From Salipiger mangrovisoli (GTDB taxonomy: Bacteria; Pseudomonadota; Alphaproteobacteria; Rhodobacterales; Rhodobacteraceae): a stretch of DNA of 64,000 nt. The notes under the pieces were generated by a model. The model had not been told where the DNA came from. It worked only from the letters and a program-made list of their open reading frames with translations, and ran no database searches. The stretch lies in the NCBI RefSeq assembly GCF_015223355.1, contig NZ_JADFFK010000024.1, positions 20,839-84,838 on the forward strand, given 5' to 3'. The translations under genes were made by a program, and so were the position numbers. Within the stretch, counting starts at the first letter, position 1. The number at the start of each line of letters is the position of its first letter. Of the stretch, positions 16,314 through 25,007 are shown piece after piece.

Positions 16314-18614
16314 ATGACACAACAGCAGATCACCCGCCCGCTGGGACAGCGGATCGCCCTTGTTCTGGCCGTCATCCTGGTGATCGTCGGCATGATCAAC
16401 ACCATGCCCGAGATCCCCGGCCTCCAGGACTGGGCGCGCGAGATCACCGGGCGGCCGTTCTTCCGCGTCTCGGGCTTCCCGCCGGAATATTTCTACCCGC
16501 CGGTCTTCCTCGTGATGATGCTGATCGTGGCGCTCGATTCCAGCGTCTACCGGGCGTGGAAATGGGACCATCCCGACCGCGCCTGGCTCGGCGCGCTGCT
16601 CGACGCGGGGCTGATCCTCGCCGCGGTGCTGGCGGCGGTCGGCTTCCTGGTCGAGATCGACTCGATCTGCCTGATCGACCAGCTCACCGGCGAGCGCGCG
16701 CGGCTCATCCAGGAGGCCGCCGAGCGCTCGGCCGGGGTGATCCCCGGCATCTCCTTCGAGGCCGAGGTGCCCGCCTGCCAGGCCCGCTTCGGCATCTGGA
16801 TCATCCCGCTGCTGTTCACCATCATCACGCTGTTCTTTCTCTATAACGTGCGGGTCTGGGGGCTGCCGCTGGTGGCGGTGGCGAGCGTCGTTGTGCTCTA
16901 TACCGTGGCCACGGCGCTGATCTGGATGTTCGACCTGTCGGACAACAGCTTCCTGCTGACCAAGCTCGGCGCCGACGGCGGCGACACGCGCGCCGCCGCC
17001 ATCCAGAAGGCCACCAATGTCTTCATCACCCCCGACGGTTTCATGGGGCGGTTCATGGACATCGTGGTCAACCAGGTCTTTCCCTACGTCGTCCTGGGCG
17101 CGCTCTTCGGCACCTCGGCCGGCGGCACCTCGCTGATCAAGCTGGCGGTGCGCCTGACCCGCCGGCTGCGCGGCGGCCCGGCGCATGCGGCGATCGTCTC
17201 CTCGGCGCTCTTCGGCACGATCACCGGCGGGCCGGTCACCAACGTGCTCTCGACCGGGCGGCTGACCATTCCGATGATGCGGCGCAACGGCTTCTCGCCG
17301 CAGTTCGCCGGCGGGGTCGAGGCGGCAGCCTCCTCGGGCGGGCAGATCATGCCGCCGGTGATGGGGGTCGCGGCCTTCGTGCTGGTGGCGCTGACCGCCG
17401 TGCCCTACACCAAGGTGATCACCGCCGCCTTCCTGCCGGCGCTGGCCTTCTTCTTCTCGATCTTCCTCGCGGTGATGTTCCAGGCCCGCAAGGACCGCAT
17501 CGAGGCGATGCAAGAGATCCCCGACGACCTGGTGATGCACCGCCAGGACTGGCTGAACCTGGTGATCATCCTGCTGCCGATCCTGACCATCCTGCTGCTG
17601 CTGCTCGGCACCAAGGACGCGGTCGGCAGCGGCCGCGCGGCGCAGATCCTGCCCGGTTTCGTGACGCAGACGCTGGTCAATGCCACCGGCGACGCGGTCT
17701 CGGCGGGCTGGTGGGCGGTGGTGGTGCTGCTGCCGCTGCTCTTCCTCGATCCCGGCACCCGCGCGAAACCGTCGAAGGTGCTGCTGTCGCTGGCCGACGG
17801 CGGCATCCTGATCTCGCGGCTGTTCCTGCTGCTTTTCGCGGTGTCGGTCATCTCGGCCTTCCTCAACGAAAGCGGGCTGACCGGCGAGCTGACCCGCGCC
17901 GTGACCACCTGGCTCGAACACGCGCAGGTGCTGAACCTCTTCGGCCTCGAGATCCACATCGTCGGCGGCGTCTACCTGATGCTCGCGCTGATCTGCGCCA
18001 TGCTCTGCGCCATCCTGCTGGGCATGGGGATGCCGACGGTGCCCGCCTATGTGAACGTGGCGCTGCTGCTCGGGCCGCTGCTGTCGAGCCTCGGCGTCAG
18101 CTTCTTCACCGCGCATATGTTCGTCTTCTACTTCGCCGTCGCCTCGGCGATCACCCCGCCGGTGGCCATCGCCGCCTTTGCCGCCGCCTCGATCACCCGC
18201 ACCGAGCCGATGCGCACCGGCATCGCCGCCGTGCGCGTGGGCATCGTGATGTTCGCCATCCCCTTCGTCTTCGCCTGGTACCCCGAGCTGCTGCTGATCG
18301 AAGAGGCGGTGACGATCACCGACGACACGGGCCGCCGGGCGCTGATCGAGGGCTACACCGGGCAGACGGACGTGACCGCGCTGCTGCTCCTCGGCGGGCG
18401 GCTGGGGCTGACGCTCTACCTGCTGGCCTCGGCGCTGACACGCTTCGACCGTGGCCGCCTGCGCTCTTGGGAGGTCGCGCTGCGGCTTCTGGCGGCGGTC
18501 CTCGTGCTATGGAAGACCGCCGGATTGATGAGTGTCGGGCTGGCCCTCGGGCTGGGGCTGATCGCCCTGCATGCCCTGCGCGCCCGTCCCGAACCCGCGC
18601 GGACCCCGGCCTGA
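16314..18614 (+). CDS. TRAP transporter fused permease (4TM + 12TM)
   Basis: 766-residue inner-membrane protein combining the small (DctQ-like) and large (DctM-like) TRAP subunits, as is usual with TAXI receptors. Many hydrophobic segments are visible. The DctM core contains GTSAGGTSLIKLAVRLTRRLRGGPAHAAIVSSALFG (for example GGTSLIKLAVRL), then GGPVTNVLSTGRLTIPMMRR, EAAASSGGQIMPPVMGVAAF and GMGMPTVPAYVNVALL, the last being the second permease repeat. Transport is driven by an ion gradient with no ATPase. The C-terminal about 100 residues after RTEPMRTGIAAVRVG add further membrane segments seen in this fused family. Confidence 0.93.
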   Translation: MTQQQITRPLGQRIALVLAVILVIVGMINTMPEIPGLQDWAREITGRPFFRVSGFPPEYFYPPVFLVMMLIVALDSSVYRAWKWDHPDRAWLGALLDAGLILAAVLAAVGFLVEIDSICLIDQLTGERARLIQEAAERSAGVIPGISFEAEVPACQARFGIWIIPLLFTIITLFFLYNVRVWGLPLVAVASVVVLYTVATALIWMFDLSDNSFLLTKLGADGGDTRAAAIQKATNVFITPDGFMGRFMDIVVNQVFPYVVLGALFGTSAGGTSLIKLAVRLTRRLRGGPAHAAIVSSALFGTITGGPVTNVLSTGRLTIPMMRRNGFSPQFAGGVEAAASSGGQIMPPVMGVAAFVLVALTAVPYTKVITAAFLPALAFFFSIFLAVMFQARKDRIEAMQEIPDDLVMHRQDWLNLVIILLPILTILLLLLGTKDAVGSGRAAQILPGFVTQTLVNATGDAVSAGWWAVVVLLPLLFLDPGTRAKPSKVLLSLADGGILISRLFLLLFAVSVISAFLNESGLTGELTRAVTTWLEHAQVLNLFGLEIHIVGGVYLMLALICAMLCAILLGMGMPTVPAYVNVALLLGPLLSSLGVSFFTAHMFVFYFAVASAITPPVAIAAFAAASITRTEPMRTGIAAVRVGIVMFAIPFVFAWYPELLLIEEAVTITDDTGRRALIEGYTGQTDVTALLLLGGRLGLTLYLLASALTRFDRGRLRSWEVALRLLAAVLVLWKTAGLMSVGLALGLGLIALHALRARPEPARTPA

Positions 18615-18639
18615 CGGCGCGGGCCGCGCGGCGCGGGCC

Positions 18640-19053
18640 TTACGCGGCGAACAGACCGTCGAAGTCCTTGAAGCCCTTGATTTCGATCGGGTTGCCCGAG
18701 GGATCGAAGAAGAACATCGTGCGCTGCTCGCCCGGCTCGCCCTCGAAGCGGATCACCGGAGGAATGTCGAACTCGATGCCCTTCGCGGCCAGACGGTCGG
18801 CCAGCGCCAGCCAGTCGTCGAGCCGCAGCACCGCACCCATGTGCGGCATCATCACCATGTGATCGCCGACCTTGCCGGTGCGCGTCACCGGGAAGGGCTC
18901 GCCAAGGTGCAGCGAGAGCTGGTGGCCGAAGAAGTCGAAATCGACCCAGGTGTCGGTCGAACGTCCTTCCTGGCAGCCGAGCACGTCGCCGTAGAAGGCG
19001 CGGGTCTCGTCGAGGTCTGTGACGTGGATCGCGAGGTGGAAGAGGGATTTCAT
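18640..19053 (-). CDS. VOC family (glyoxalase/bleomycin-resistance fold) protein
   Basis: 137-residue vicinal-oxygen-chelate protein with paired beta-alpha-beta modules. The first metal-side motif is FHLAIHVTDLDETRAFYGDVLG (H8) and the C-terminal one is TMFFFDPSGNPIEIKGF (Glu metal ligand). I choose ATG 19053 (MKSLFHLAIHV), preceded by AAGGGG, over longer options because the domain begins there. Family roles include glyoxalases, dioxygenases and epimerases, so the reaction cannot be named. A separate 17-bp palindrome lies about 96 bases upstream. Confidence 0.85.
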   Translation of the reverse strand: MKSLFHLAIHVTDLDETRAFYGDVLGCQEGRSTDTWVDFDFFGHQLSLHLGEPFPVTRTGKVGDHMVMMPHMGAVLRLDDWLALADRLAAKGIEFDIPPVIRFEGEPGEQRTMFFFDPSGNPIEIKGFKDFDGLFAA

Positions 19054-19148
19054 GGCGGGCCCCTTGCAGGTTTGAGAAATGGAGTCGGCGTCGAAGCGAG
19101 ACTCGGGCGGCACCGGACGGTCCACCCGGCGCGCGGTGGCTCAGGGAT

Positions 19149-19165
19149 TGCTCATTCAATGAGCA
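19149..19165. promoter_or_regulatory. 17-bp perfect palindrome upstream of the VOC gene
   Basis: TGCTCATT (19149-19156), one base, then AATGAGCA (19158-19165). Perfect symmetry and location in the divergent promoter region suggest a regulator-binding site. The cognate protein is unknown. Confidence 0.5.
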
Positions 19166-19347
19166 TCGTAAAGGGGGGGTGCGCGGGATGCCCTCCGGCC
19201 CGTCGAGGCCGTCGCGCCTGCCGCAGCAGTCGCGCAACGGGTGACGCACCGCGACTACAGACCCTGCGAAATCAACTGGTTGTGTATCCCATTGCTGCCC
19301 CGCGCCGATCGGGGGCGGCGTCCCAGCTCACCACATATATAAGCGCA

Positions 19348-19374
19348 GATTATAATTATAGTTTAATTATAATC
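19348..19374. promoter_or_regulatory. 27-bp AT-rich palindrome upstream of the hydantoin operon
   Basis: Perfect 11-bp arms GATTATAATTA (19348-19358) and TAATTATAATC (19364-19374) with spacer TAGTT, about 100 bases before the solute-receptor start. It stands out because the surrounding DNA is G+C-rich. It holds LysR-like T-N11-A dyads, and the operon encodes a LysR protein. Operator for that LysR is the leading inference. The rest of the 424-base gap (19054-19477) shows no gene. Confidence 0.55.
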
Positions 19375-19477
19375 CTGATTTGTATTGCTCCCGAACCGGT
19401 CCGGCGGCTTTTTCGAAGTCACGTCTCGCATCCTCCCGATGCCAAGAAAACAGACCCAACCAACACGGAGCCACCCC

Positions 19478-20311
19478 ATGACATCCAAGAGCCTTCTCTT
19501 CTCCGCCGCGCTCGCCGCGCTTGCGCTTCCGGCCCATGCCGAGGGCTACAAGGTCGCGCTCGACGGCACCTTCGCCCCCCACGCCATGCCCAGCCTCTCG
19601 GGCGGGGTCGAGGGTTTCAACGTCGATCTCGCCGCCGCCATCGGCGAGAAGCTCGGCACCGAGATGGAGGTGGTCGCCGCGCAGTTCTCCGGGCTGATCC
19701 CGGCGCTGCAGGCGGGCACCTACGACTTCCTCGTCGCCCCCACCACCGTCACCGGGGAGCGCGCGTCGAACCTGCTCTTCTCCGAGGGCTTCATGGACAC
19801 CAACTTCGCCTTCACTGTGCCCGCCGGCAGCGAGAAGATGGAAGGTCTCGACGCCTTCAAGGGCAAGACCATCGCGGTCAACAAGGGCTCGGTCTATGAA
19901 AGCTTTCTGACCGAAAAGGCCGAGGAATACGGCTGGGAAGTGGTGGCCTACGGCACCAACACCGACGCGGTCGAGGCGGTCTCGACCGGCCGCGCCGATG
20001 CCAACCTCGCCGGCGCCACCGTCTCTGCATGGGCCGCCAAGCAGAACCCGCGCATCGACCTCAGCTACGAATACCCCACCGGCCTCGTCTGGGCCTTCCC
20101 GTTCCGCAAGGACGACGTGGAGACCCGCAACAAGATCGACGCCGTGCTGGAATGCCTGAAGACCGACGGCACGATGGTCGCCCTTTCGGAGAAATGGTTC
20201 GGCGTGACCCCGACCGAGGGCACCGCCATCGTCACCCCGACCCCCGGCTACGGCACCCCCGGGTTCGACGGCTACGACGAGACCGCGCACGACGTCTCCT
20301 GCGACTTCTGA
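19478..20311 (+). CDS. Amino-acid-type ABC transporter solute-binding protein (family 3)
   Basis: 277-residue periplasmic receptor. Signal peptide MTSKSLLFSAALAALALPAHA, then the type II periplasmic-binding fold (GFNVDLAAAIGEKLG near the N-terminus; GKTIAVNKGSVYE in the second lobe). ATG 19478 is chosen because it gives the leader; the longer frame to 19385 has no domain. It is first in a run of ten codirectional genes and is followed by a hairpin (20339-20363). Position next to hydantoin enzymes suggests uptake of a hydantoin, N-carbamoyl amino acid or related ureido compound. Confidence 0.9.
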   Translation: MTSKSLLFSAALAALALPAHAEGYKVALDGTFAPHAMPSLSGGVEGFNVDLAAAIGEKLGTEMEVVAAQFSGLIPALQAGTYDFLVAPTTVTGERASNLLFSEGFMDTNFAFTVPAGSEKMEGLDAFKGKTIAVNKGSVYESFLTEKAEEYGWEVVAYGTNTDAVEAVSTGRADANLAGATVSAWAAKQNPRIDLSYEYPTGLVWAFPFRKDDVETRNKIDAVLECLKTDGTMVALSEKWFGVTPTEGTAIVTPTPGYGTPGFDGYDETAHDVSCDF

Positions 20312-20338
20312 TCCCTGACACTGCTCCCTGAACCCCTC

Positions 20339-20363
20339 GGACGGGGCGCCCGCCGCCCCGTCC
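20339..20363 (+). other. Intercistronic stem-loop after the solute-receptor gene
   Basis: Perfect 10-bp arms GGACGGGGCG (20339-20348) and CGCCCCGTCC (20354-20363), loop CCCGC, no T tract. Likely stabilises receptor mRNA or partly attenuates the downstream genes. Confidence 0.6.
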
Positions 20364-20383
20364 TCCCATCCGAAAGACAGCCC

Positions 20384-21169
20384 ATGCCCGCAGCCCCCTC
20401 CGCCTCCGCCGCAAAGGTCCACCTCAGGCCGATGCTCGAGATCAACCAGCTCGAGAAGAGTTTCGGCGATACCCAGGTGCTGACCTCGATCGACCTCAGC
20501 GTGAAGCCGGGCGAGCTGGTCTTCGTCATCGGCCCCTCGGGCTCGGGCAAGTCGACCATGCTCCGCTGTTGCAACCGGCTCGAAGAGCCGACCTCGGGCA
20601 GCATCCTGCTCGACGGCGAGCATGTCACCGCCTGCCACGGCGCGGCGCTCGACAAGATGCGGCTGAAGATCGGCATGGTGTTCCAGGGCTTCCACCTCTA
20701 CCCGCACAAGTCGGTGCTGGCGAATGTGATGCTGGCGCAGGTCAAGGCGCTGAAACGCTCCAAGGAAGAGGCCAAGGCGCGCGCAATGGAGATGCTGGAC
20801 CACGTCGGGCTGGCGCATAAGGCCGATGCCATGCCGTCGGAACTCTCGGGCGGCCAGCAGCAGCGCGTCGCCATCGCCCGCGCATTGGCGCTCGACCCCA
20901 AGGTGATGCTCTTCGACGAGCCGACCTCGGCGCTCGATCCGGAACTGGTCGGCTCGGTGCTGAAGGTGATGAAGCAGCTGCGCGACGAGGGCATGACCAT
21001 GGTCGTGGTCAGCCACGAGATGGATTTCGCCCGCGAGGCCGCCGACCGCGTCGTCTTCATGGACGGCGGCGTGGTGGTCGAGGCCGGCACCCCCGAGGAG
21101 ATCTTCGGCAGTCCGAAATCCGAGCGCCTGCGCGCCTTCCTCTCGCGCCTGCACCCGAGCGCGTCATGA
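20384..21169 (+). CDS. Polar amino acid ABC transporter ATPase (GlnQ type)
   Basis: 261-residue ATPase. Walker [14 protein letters not shown]-loop [11 protein letters not shown], signature [15 protein letters not shown], Walker [15 protein letters not shown], switch [10 protein letters not shown]. The [16 protein letters not shown] segment and length are typical of the glutamine/polar amino acid class. The ABC domain begins at M17 ([12 protein letters not shown]), so ATG 20432 is an alternative start. It overlaps the first permease gene by ATGA. Confidence 0.95.
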   Translation: MPAAPSASAAKVHLRPMLEINQLEKSFGDTQVLTSIDLSVKPGELVFVIGPSGSGKSTMLRCCNRLEEPTSGSILLDGEHVTACHGAALDKMRLKIGMVFQGFHLYPHKSVLANVMLAQVKALKRSKEEAKARAMEMLDHVGLAHKADAMPSELSGGQQQRVAIARALALDPKVMLFDEPTSALDPELVGSVLKVMKQLRDEGMTMVVVSHEMDFAREAADRVVFMDGGVVVEAGTPEEIFGSPKSERLRAFLSRLHPSAS

Positions 21170-21834
21170 GGTTCCTCGACACGTTCTTCGACGGCGCGGT
21201 GATGGCGAAATACCTGCCGGACCTGCTGTCGGCCATCGTCACCACGCTCTGGCTCAGCGTCATCATCGTGCTCGGCGGGCTTGCCCTCGGCCTCGTGCTG
21301 GCCTGCCTGCGCACGCTCGGCCGCTGGTACCTGACCCTGCCCATCGTCGCCTTCGCCGACATCGGCCGCGCGCTGCCGCCGCTGGTGGTCATCCTGATCT
21401 TCTACTTCGGCCTGCCCGGCCTCGGCCTCAACCTCTCGGGGCCGATGGTGCTGATCCTCGTGCTCGGCGGCGTGCTCGCCGCCTTCGCCGAGGAGATTTT
21501 CTGGGCCGGTCTCACCGCCGTGGCCAAGGGCCAATGGGAGGCGGGCCGCGCCACCGGCCTCAGCTTCGCGCAGACGCTCTTCGAGATCGCCCTGCCGCAG
21601 GCCATCCGCATGGGCATCCCGCCGCTGGTCAACCGCGCGCTGGCGATCACCAAGATGACCGCGCTCGGCTCGGTGATCGGGGTGAAGGAAATCCTCGCGG
21701 TGTCGTCGTCGGCGCAGAGCTTCTCGGGCTCGGCAACGCCGCTGACCATGGCCGCGCTCGCCTATCTGGCGATCTTCCTGCCGGTGGTCATCCTCTCGCG
21801 CCTGCTCGAACGGCGCTACGCCTGGGCCGTGTAA
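21166..21834 (+). CDS. Polar amino acid ABC transporter permease 1 (HisM/GlnP type)
   Basis: 222-residue inner-membrane protein with about five hydrophobic helices. The start of the family domain is [19 protein letters not shown] and the ATPase-coupling loop is [27 protein letters not shown]. It pairs with the next gene as a heterodimer, as is common for histidine/glutamine-type systems. Confidence 0.93.
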   Translation: MRFLDTFFDGAVMAKYLPDLLSAIVTTLWLSVIIVLGGLALGLVLACLRTLGRWYLTLPIVAFADIGRALPPLVVILIFYFGLPGLGLNLSGPMVLILVLGGVLAAFAEEIFWAGLTAVAKGQWEAGRATGLSFAQTLFEIALPQAIRMGIPPLVNRALAITKMTALGSVIGVKEILAVSSSAQSFSGSATPLTMAALAYLAIFLPVVILSRLLERRYAWAV

Positions 21835-21845
21835 GGGCACATGAC

Positions 21846-22514
21846 ATGAGCAACTTCATCGACCTTTTCTTCAACTTCAGCATCATGGCGCAGGCCTGGC
21901 CGCTGCTGCTCAAGGGGCTGATCGTCACGCTCGAGCTTTGCGCGGTGGTCATCGGGCTCGGCCTGATCGGCGGTCTGTTCCTGGCGCTCGCCGCGCTCTC
22001 GCCCAGCAAGGCGCTGAAATGGCCCGCCGTCGGCTTCATCGACCTCTTCCGCGCGCTGCCGCCGCTGGTTCTGCTGGTCTTCGTCTTCTCGGGCCTGCCC
22101 TTCGCCGGGCTGGAACTGAGCCCCTTCATGGCCGTGGTCGTCGCCTTCTTCCTCAACAACTCGGCCTATTTCGCCGAGGTCTTCCGCGCCGGCATCCAGT
22201 CGGTGCCCAAGGGCCAGACCGAGGCCGCCCGCGCCACCGGCCTGAGCAAAGCGCAGACCCTCGGTCACGTGGTCCTGCCGCAGGCCGTGCGCAACGTGCT
22301 CCCCGACCTGCTGTCCAACACCGTCGAGGTGGTCAAGCTGACCTCGCTCGCCTCGGTCGTCTCCCTCTCCGAGCTGCTCTACTCGGCCAACATGGCCCGC
22401 TCGGTCACCTACAACTCCTCGCCGCTGATCCTCGCGGCGCTGATCTACCTCGCGATCCTCTGGCCGCTGGTGCGACTGATCTCGCGGTACCAGCGCGGGC
22501 TCGCGGTGCACTGA
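21846..22514 (+). CDS. Polar amino acid ABC transporter permease 2 (HisQ/GlnP type)
   Basis: 222-residue membrane protein, same size as its partner. The transporter domain begins AWPLLLKGLIVTLELCAVVIG and the coupling loop is PKGQTEAARATGLSKAQTLGHV. ATG 21846 follows the previous stop by 11 bases. A longer open frame exists upstream but overlaps permease 1 and holds no domain. Confidence 0.93.
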   Translation: MSNFIDLFFNFSIMAQAWPLLLKGLIVTLELCAVVIGLGLIGGLFLALAALSPSKALKWPAVGFIDLFRALPPLVLLVFVFSGLPFAGLELSPFMAVVVAFFLNNSAYFAEVFRAGIQSVPKGQTEAARATGLSKAQTLGHVVLPQAVRNVLPDLLSNTVEVVKLTSLASVVSLSELLYSANMARSVTYNSSPLILAALIYLAILWPLVRLISRYQRGLAVH

Positions 22515-22536
22515 ACGTCCCTGAAAGGAAATTCCC

Positions 22537-23463
22537 ATGACGAAGATGATTATCGGCGGCGCCCAGATCGGCGGCATCCAGAAGGACGAGACCCGCGAAG
22601 AGGTGATCGCCCGGATGATCGCCCTGATGGACGAGGCGCAGGCAAAGGGCGTGAAGTTCCTCGTCTACCCCGAGATGACGCTGACCACCTTCTTCCCGCG
22701 CTTCTACGTCGAGGACCGCGCCGAGTTCGACCACTGGTTCGAGACCCAGATGCCGAACCCCGCCGTGCAGCCGCTCTTCGACAAGGCGAAGGCCTGCGGC
22801 ATGGGCTTCACCTTCGGCTACTGCGAGCTGACCCCCGAGGGCGAGCACTTCAACACCTCGATCATCGTCTCCCCCGAGGGCGAGATCGTGCTGACCTACC
22901 GCAAGACCCACCTGCCCGGCCACGCCGAGTTCGAGCCCGAGCGCACCCACCAGCACCTGGAAAAGCGCTACTTCCTGCCCGGCGACACCGGCTTCGGCGT
23001 GGTCAAGAACCAGGGCGTGATCATGGGCATGGCGATCTGCAACGACCGCCGCTGGCCGGAAACCTGGCGCGTGCTCGGCCTGCAGGGCGTGCAGCTGGTG
23101 ACCATCGGCTACAACACCCCGTCGCAGAACAACCTCTCGGCCGAAGAGGGCATCGAGCGGCGCATGTACCACCACGAGCTCTCGGTCTGCGCCGGCGCCT
23201 ACCAGAACGCGACCTACGCGGTGGCCGTGGCCAAATGCGGCATGGAAGACGGCAACCACATGTTCGCCGGCTCGATCATCGTCGACCCCGACGGCTTCGT
23301 CGTGGCAAAGGCGGAAGGTGAAGGCGACGAGCTCATCGTGCACGAGGCGGATTTCGCCAAGTGCGATTTCGGCAAGTCCACCGTGTTCAACTTCGCGGCG
23401 CACCGCCGGATCGAGCACTACGGGCTGATCGCCAGCCAGACCGGCGTCAAGGTGCCGGAATAA
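22537..23463 (+). CDS. N-carbamoyl-D-amino acid hydrolase (nitrilase superfamily)
   Basis: 308-residue cytosolic amidohydrolase that would convert N-carbamoyl-D-amino acids to D-amino acids, CO2 and ammonia. The Glu-Lys-Cys triad is clear: E46 in VYPEMTLTTFFPR, K123 in YRKTHLPGH, C168 in MAICNDRRWPE. The segments LTTFFPR, HQHLEKRYF, NDRRWPE(T/A)WRV and HYGLIA match the known Agrobacterium D-carbamoylases closely as I recall them, and length is the same. AAGGAAA lies upstream. Next to a hydantoinase and a racemase, this completes the D-hydantoin route. Confidence 0.92.
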   Translation: MTKMIIGGAQIGGIQKDETREEVIARMIALMDEAQAKGVKFLVYPEMTLTTFFPRFYVEDRAEFDHWFETQMPNPAVQPLFDKAKACGMGFTFGYCELTPEGEHFNTSIIVSPEGEIVLTYRKTHLPGHAEFEPERTHQHLEKRYFLPGDTGFGVVKNQGVIMGMAICNDRRWPETWRVLGLQGVQLVTIGYNTPSQNNLSAEEGIERRMYHHELSVCAGAYQNATYAVAVAKCGMEDGNHMFAGSIIVDPDGFVVAKAEGEGDELIVHEADFAKCDFGKSTVFNFAAHRRIEHYGLIASQTGVKVPE

Positions 23464-23552
23464 GACAGACGCGCCAAGGCCCCTGCCCCGGCGCCCGTCC
23501 CCGCGGGGACAGACGGATAGGCCGCCCGCGGCGGCACGGAAGGAGAGACGAG

Positions 23553-25007
23553 ATGCAGTTCGACACGGTGATCCACGGCGGCCTGATCGCGACCGCCGAT
23601 TACACGGCCAAGGGGGACATCGGCATCAAAGACGGGCGCATCGCCGCCGTGGCCGAAAAGCTCGAGGGCGGCGACCGCCGCATCGACGCGGGCGGGCGCA
23701 TCGTCGTGCCCGGCGGCATCGAGGCCCACGCCCATATCGCGCAGGAAAGCTCCTCGGGCGTGATGACCGCCGATGACTACCTCTCGGGCTCGATCTCGGC
23801 GGCCTTTGGCGGCAACTCGTCGTTCATCCCCTTCGCGGCGCAGCAGCGCGGCCAGTCGGTCGATGACGTCATCGCCACCTACGACGCCCGCGCCGCCCGC
23901 TCGGTGATCGACTATTCGTATCACCTGATCATCTCCGACCCGAAGCCCGAGGTTCTGGAAGACCAGCTGCCCCGCGCCTTCGCCCGCGGCATCACCTCTT
24001 TCAAGGTCTTCATGACCTACGACCTGATGAACCTCGGTGACGGCGGCATGCTCGACATCCTGACCGTGGCGCGCGAGCACGGCGCGATCACCATGGTCCA
24101 TGCCGAGAACAACGACATGGTCAAATGGATGAACAAGCGGCTGGCGGCGAAGGGGCTTACGGCACCCAAGTACCACGCCATCTCGCGCCCCGAGCTGGCC
24201 GAGCAGGAGGCGATCAACCGCGCCATCCAGCTCGCCAAGCTGGTCGACGCGCCGCTCTTCATCGTGCACGTCTCGACCGAAGGCGGGGCCGAGATCGTCC
24301 GGCGGGAAAAGTTCAACGGTGCCAAGCTCTTCGCCGAAACCTGCCCGCAGTACCTCGCGCTCACCCGCGCCGATCTCGACCGGCCCGGCATGGAGGGGGC
24401 GAAATACATCTGCTCGCCGCCGCTGCGCGATACCCGCACGCAGGACGCGCTCTGGCACCACATCGCGCAGGGCACTTTCGAGAGCGTCAGCTCCGACCAC
24501 GCGCCCTACCGCTTCGACGAGACCGGCAAGTTCCTGAACGGCAAGGACATTCCCTATCCCAAGATCGCCAACGGCATGCCCGGCATCGCCGCGCGCCTGC
24601 CCTATCTCTTCTCCGAAGGCGTGGTGAAGGGCCGCATCACGCTGGAGCAGTTCGTGGCGCTCTCGTCCACCAATGCCGCCAAGACCTTCGGCTGCGACAC
24701 CAAGGGCCGCATCGCGCCGGGCATGGACGCCGACATCGCCATCTGGAACCCCGAGGCGCGCGTCACCGTCACCGCGGCAGACCAGCACGACAACATGGAT
24801 TACACCCCCTTCGAGGGCATGGAGATCACCGGCAAGCCCGAGATCGTCCTGAACCGCGGCGCGGTGATCGTCGAGCATGGCGCGCTGAAGGCCAGGGAAG
24901 GCCAGGGCCGCTTCGTCGCCCGCCAGCCGGTCGACCTGCGCGGCAAGCCCGGCGTCACCGCCAAGGAGTTCGACCCGGCGCAGAACTTCGGCGCGGAGCT
25001 GCGCTGA
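23553..25007 (+). CDS. D-hydantoinase / dihydropyrimidinase
   Basis: 484-residue metal-dependent cyclic amidohydrolase that opens 5-substituted hydantoins or dihydropyrimidines to N-carbamoyl acids. Metal ligands are visible: H59 and H61 (GGIEAHAHI), the lysine to be carbamylated K151 (TSFKVFMTYD), H183 (VHAENND), H239 (VHVSTEGG) and D315 (SSDHAPY). GGIEAHAHI differs from the commonest GGIDPHTHL but keeps both histidines. ATG 23553 follows GGAAGGAGAG and begins the domain. It is followed by the racemase with a one-base stop/start overlap. Confidence 0.93.
   Translation: MQFDTVIHGGLIATADYTAKGDIGIKDGRIAAVAEKLEGGDRRIDAGGRIVVPGGIEAHAHIAQESSSGVMTADDYLSGSISAAFGGNSSFIPFAAQQRGQSVDDVIATYDARAARSVIDYSYHLIISDPKPEVLEDQLPRAFARGITSFKVFMTYDLMNLGDGGMLDILTVAREHGAITMVHAENNDMVKWMNKRLAAKGLTAPKYHAISRPELAEQEAINRAIQLAKLVDAPLFIVHVSTEGGAEIVRREKFNGAKLFAETCPQYLALTRADLDRPGMEGAKYICSPPLRDTRTQDALWHHIAQGTFESVSSDHAPYRFDETGKFLNGKDIPYPKIANGMPGIAARLPYLFSEGVVKGRITLEQFVALSSTNAAKTFGCDTKGRIAPGMDADIAIWNPEARVTVTAADQHDNMDYTPFEGMEITGKPEIVLNRGAVIVEHGALKAREGQGRFVARQPVDLRGKPGVTAKEFDPAQNFGAELR

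Noticed and set aside
14557..16320. N-terminal extension of the minus-strand sulfatase frame to 16320
   Set aside because: The sulfatase begins at GTG 14556 with a strong ribosome site; the extension overlaps marR and the TAXI receptor and has no domain.
19054..19477. CRISPR or phage element suggested by the palindromes
   Set aside because: Only two unrelated palindromes; no repeat-spacer periodicity, integrase or cas genes in the window.
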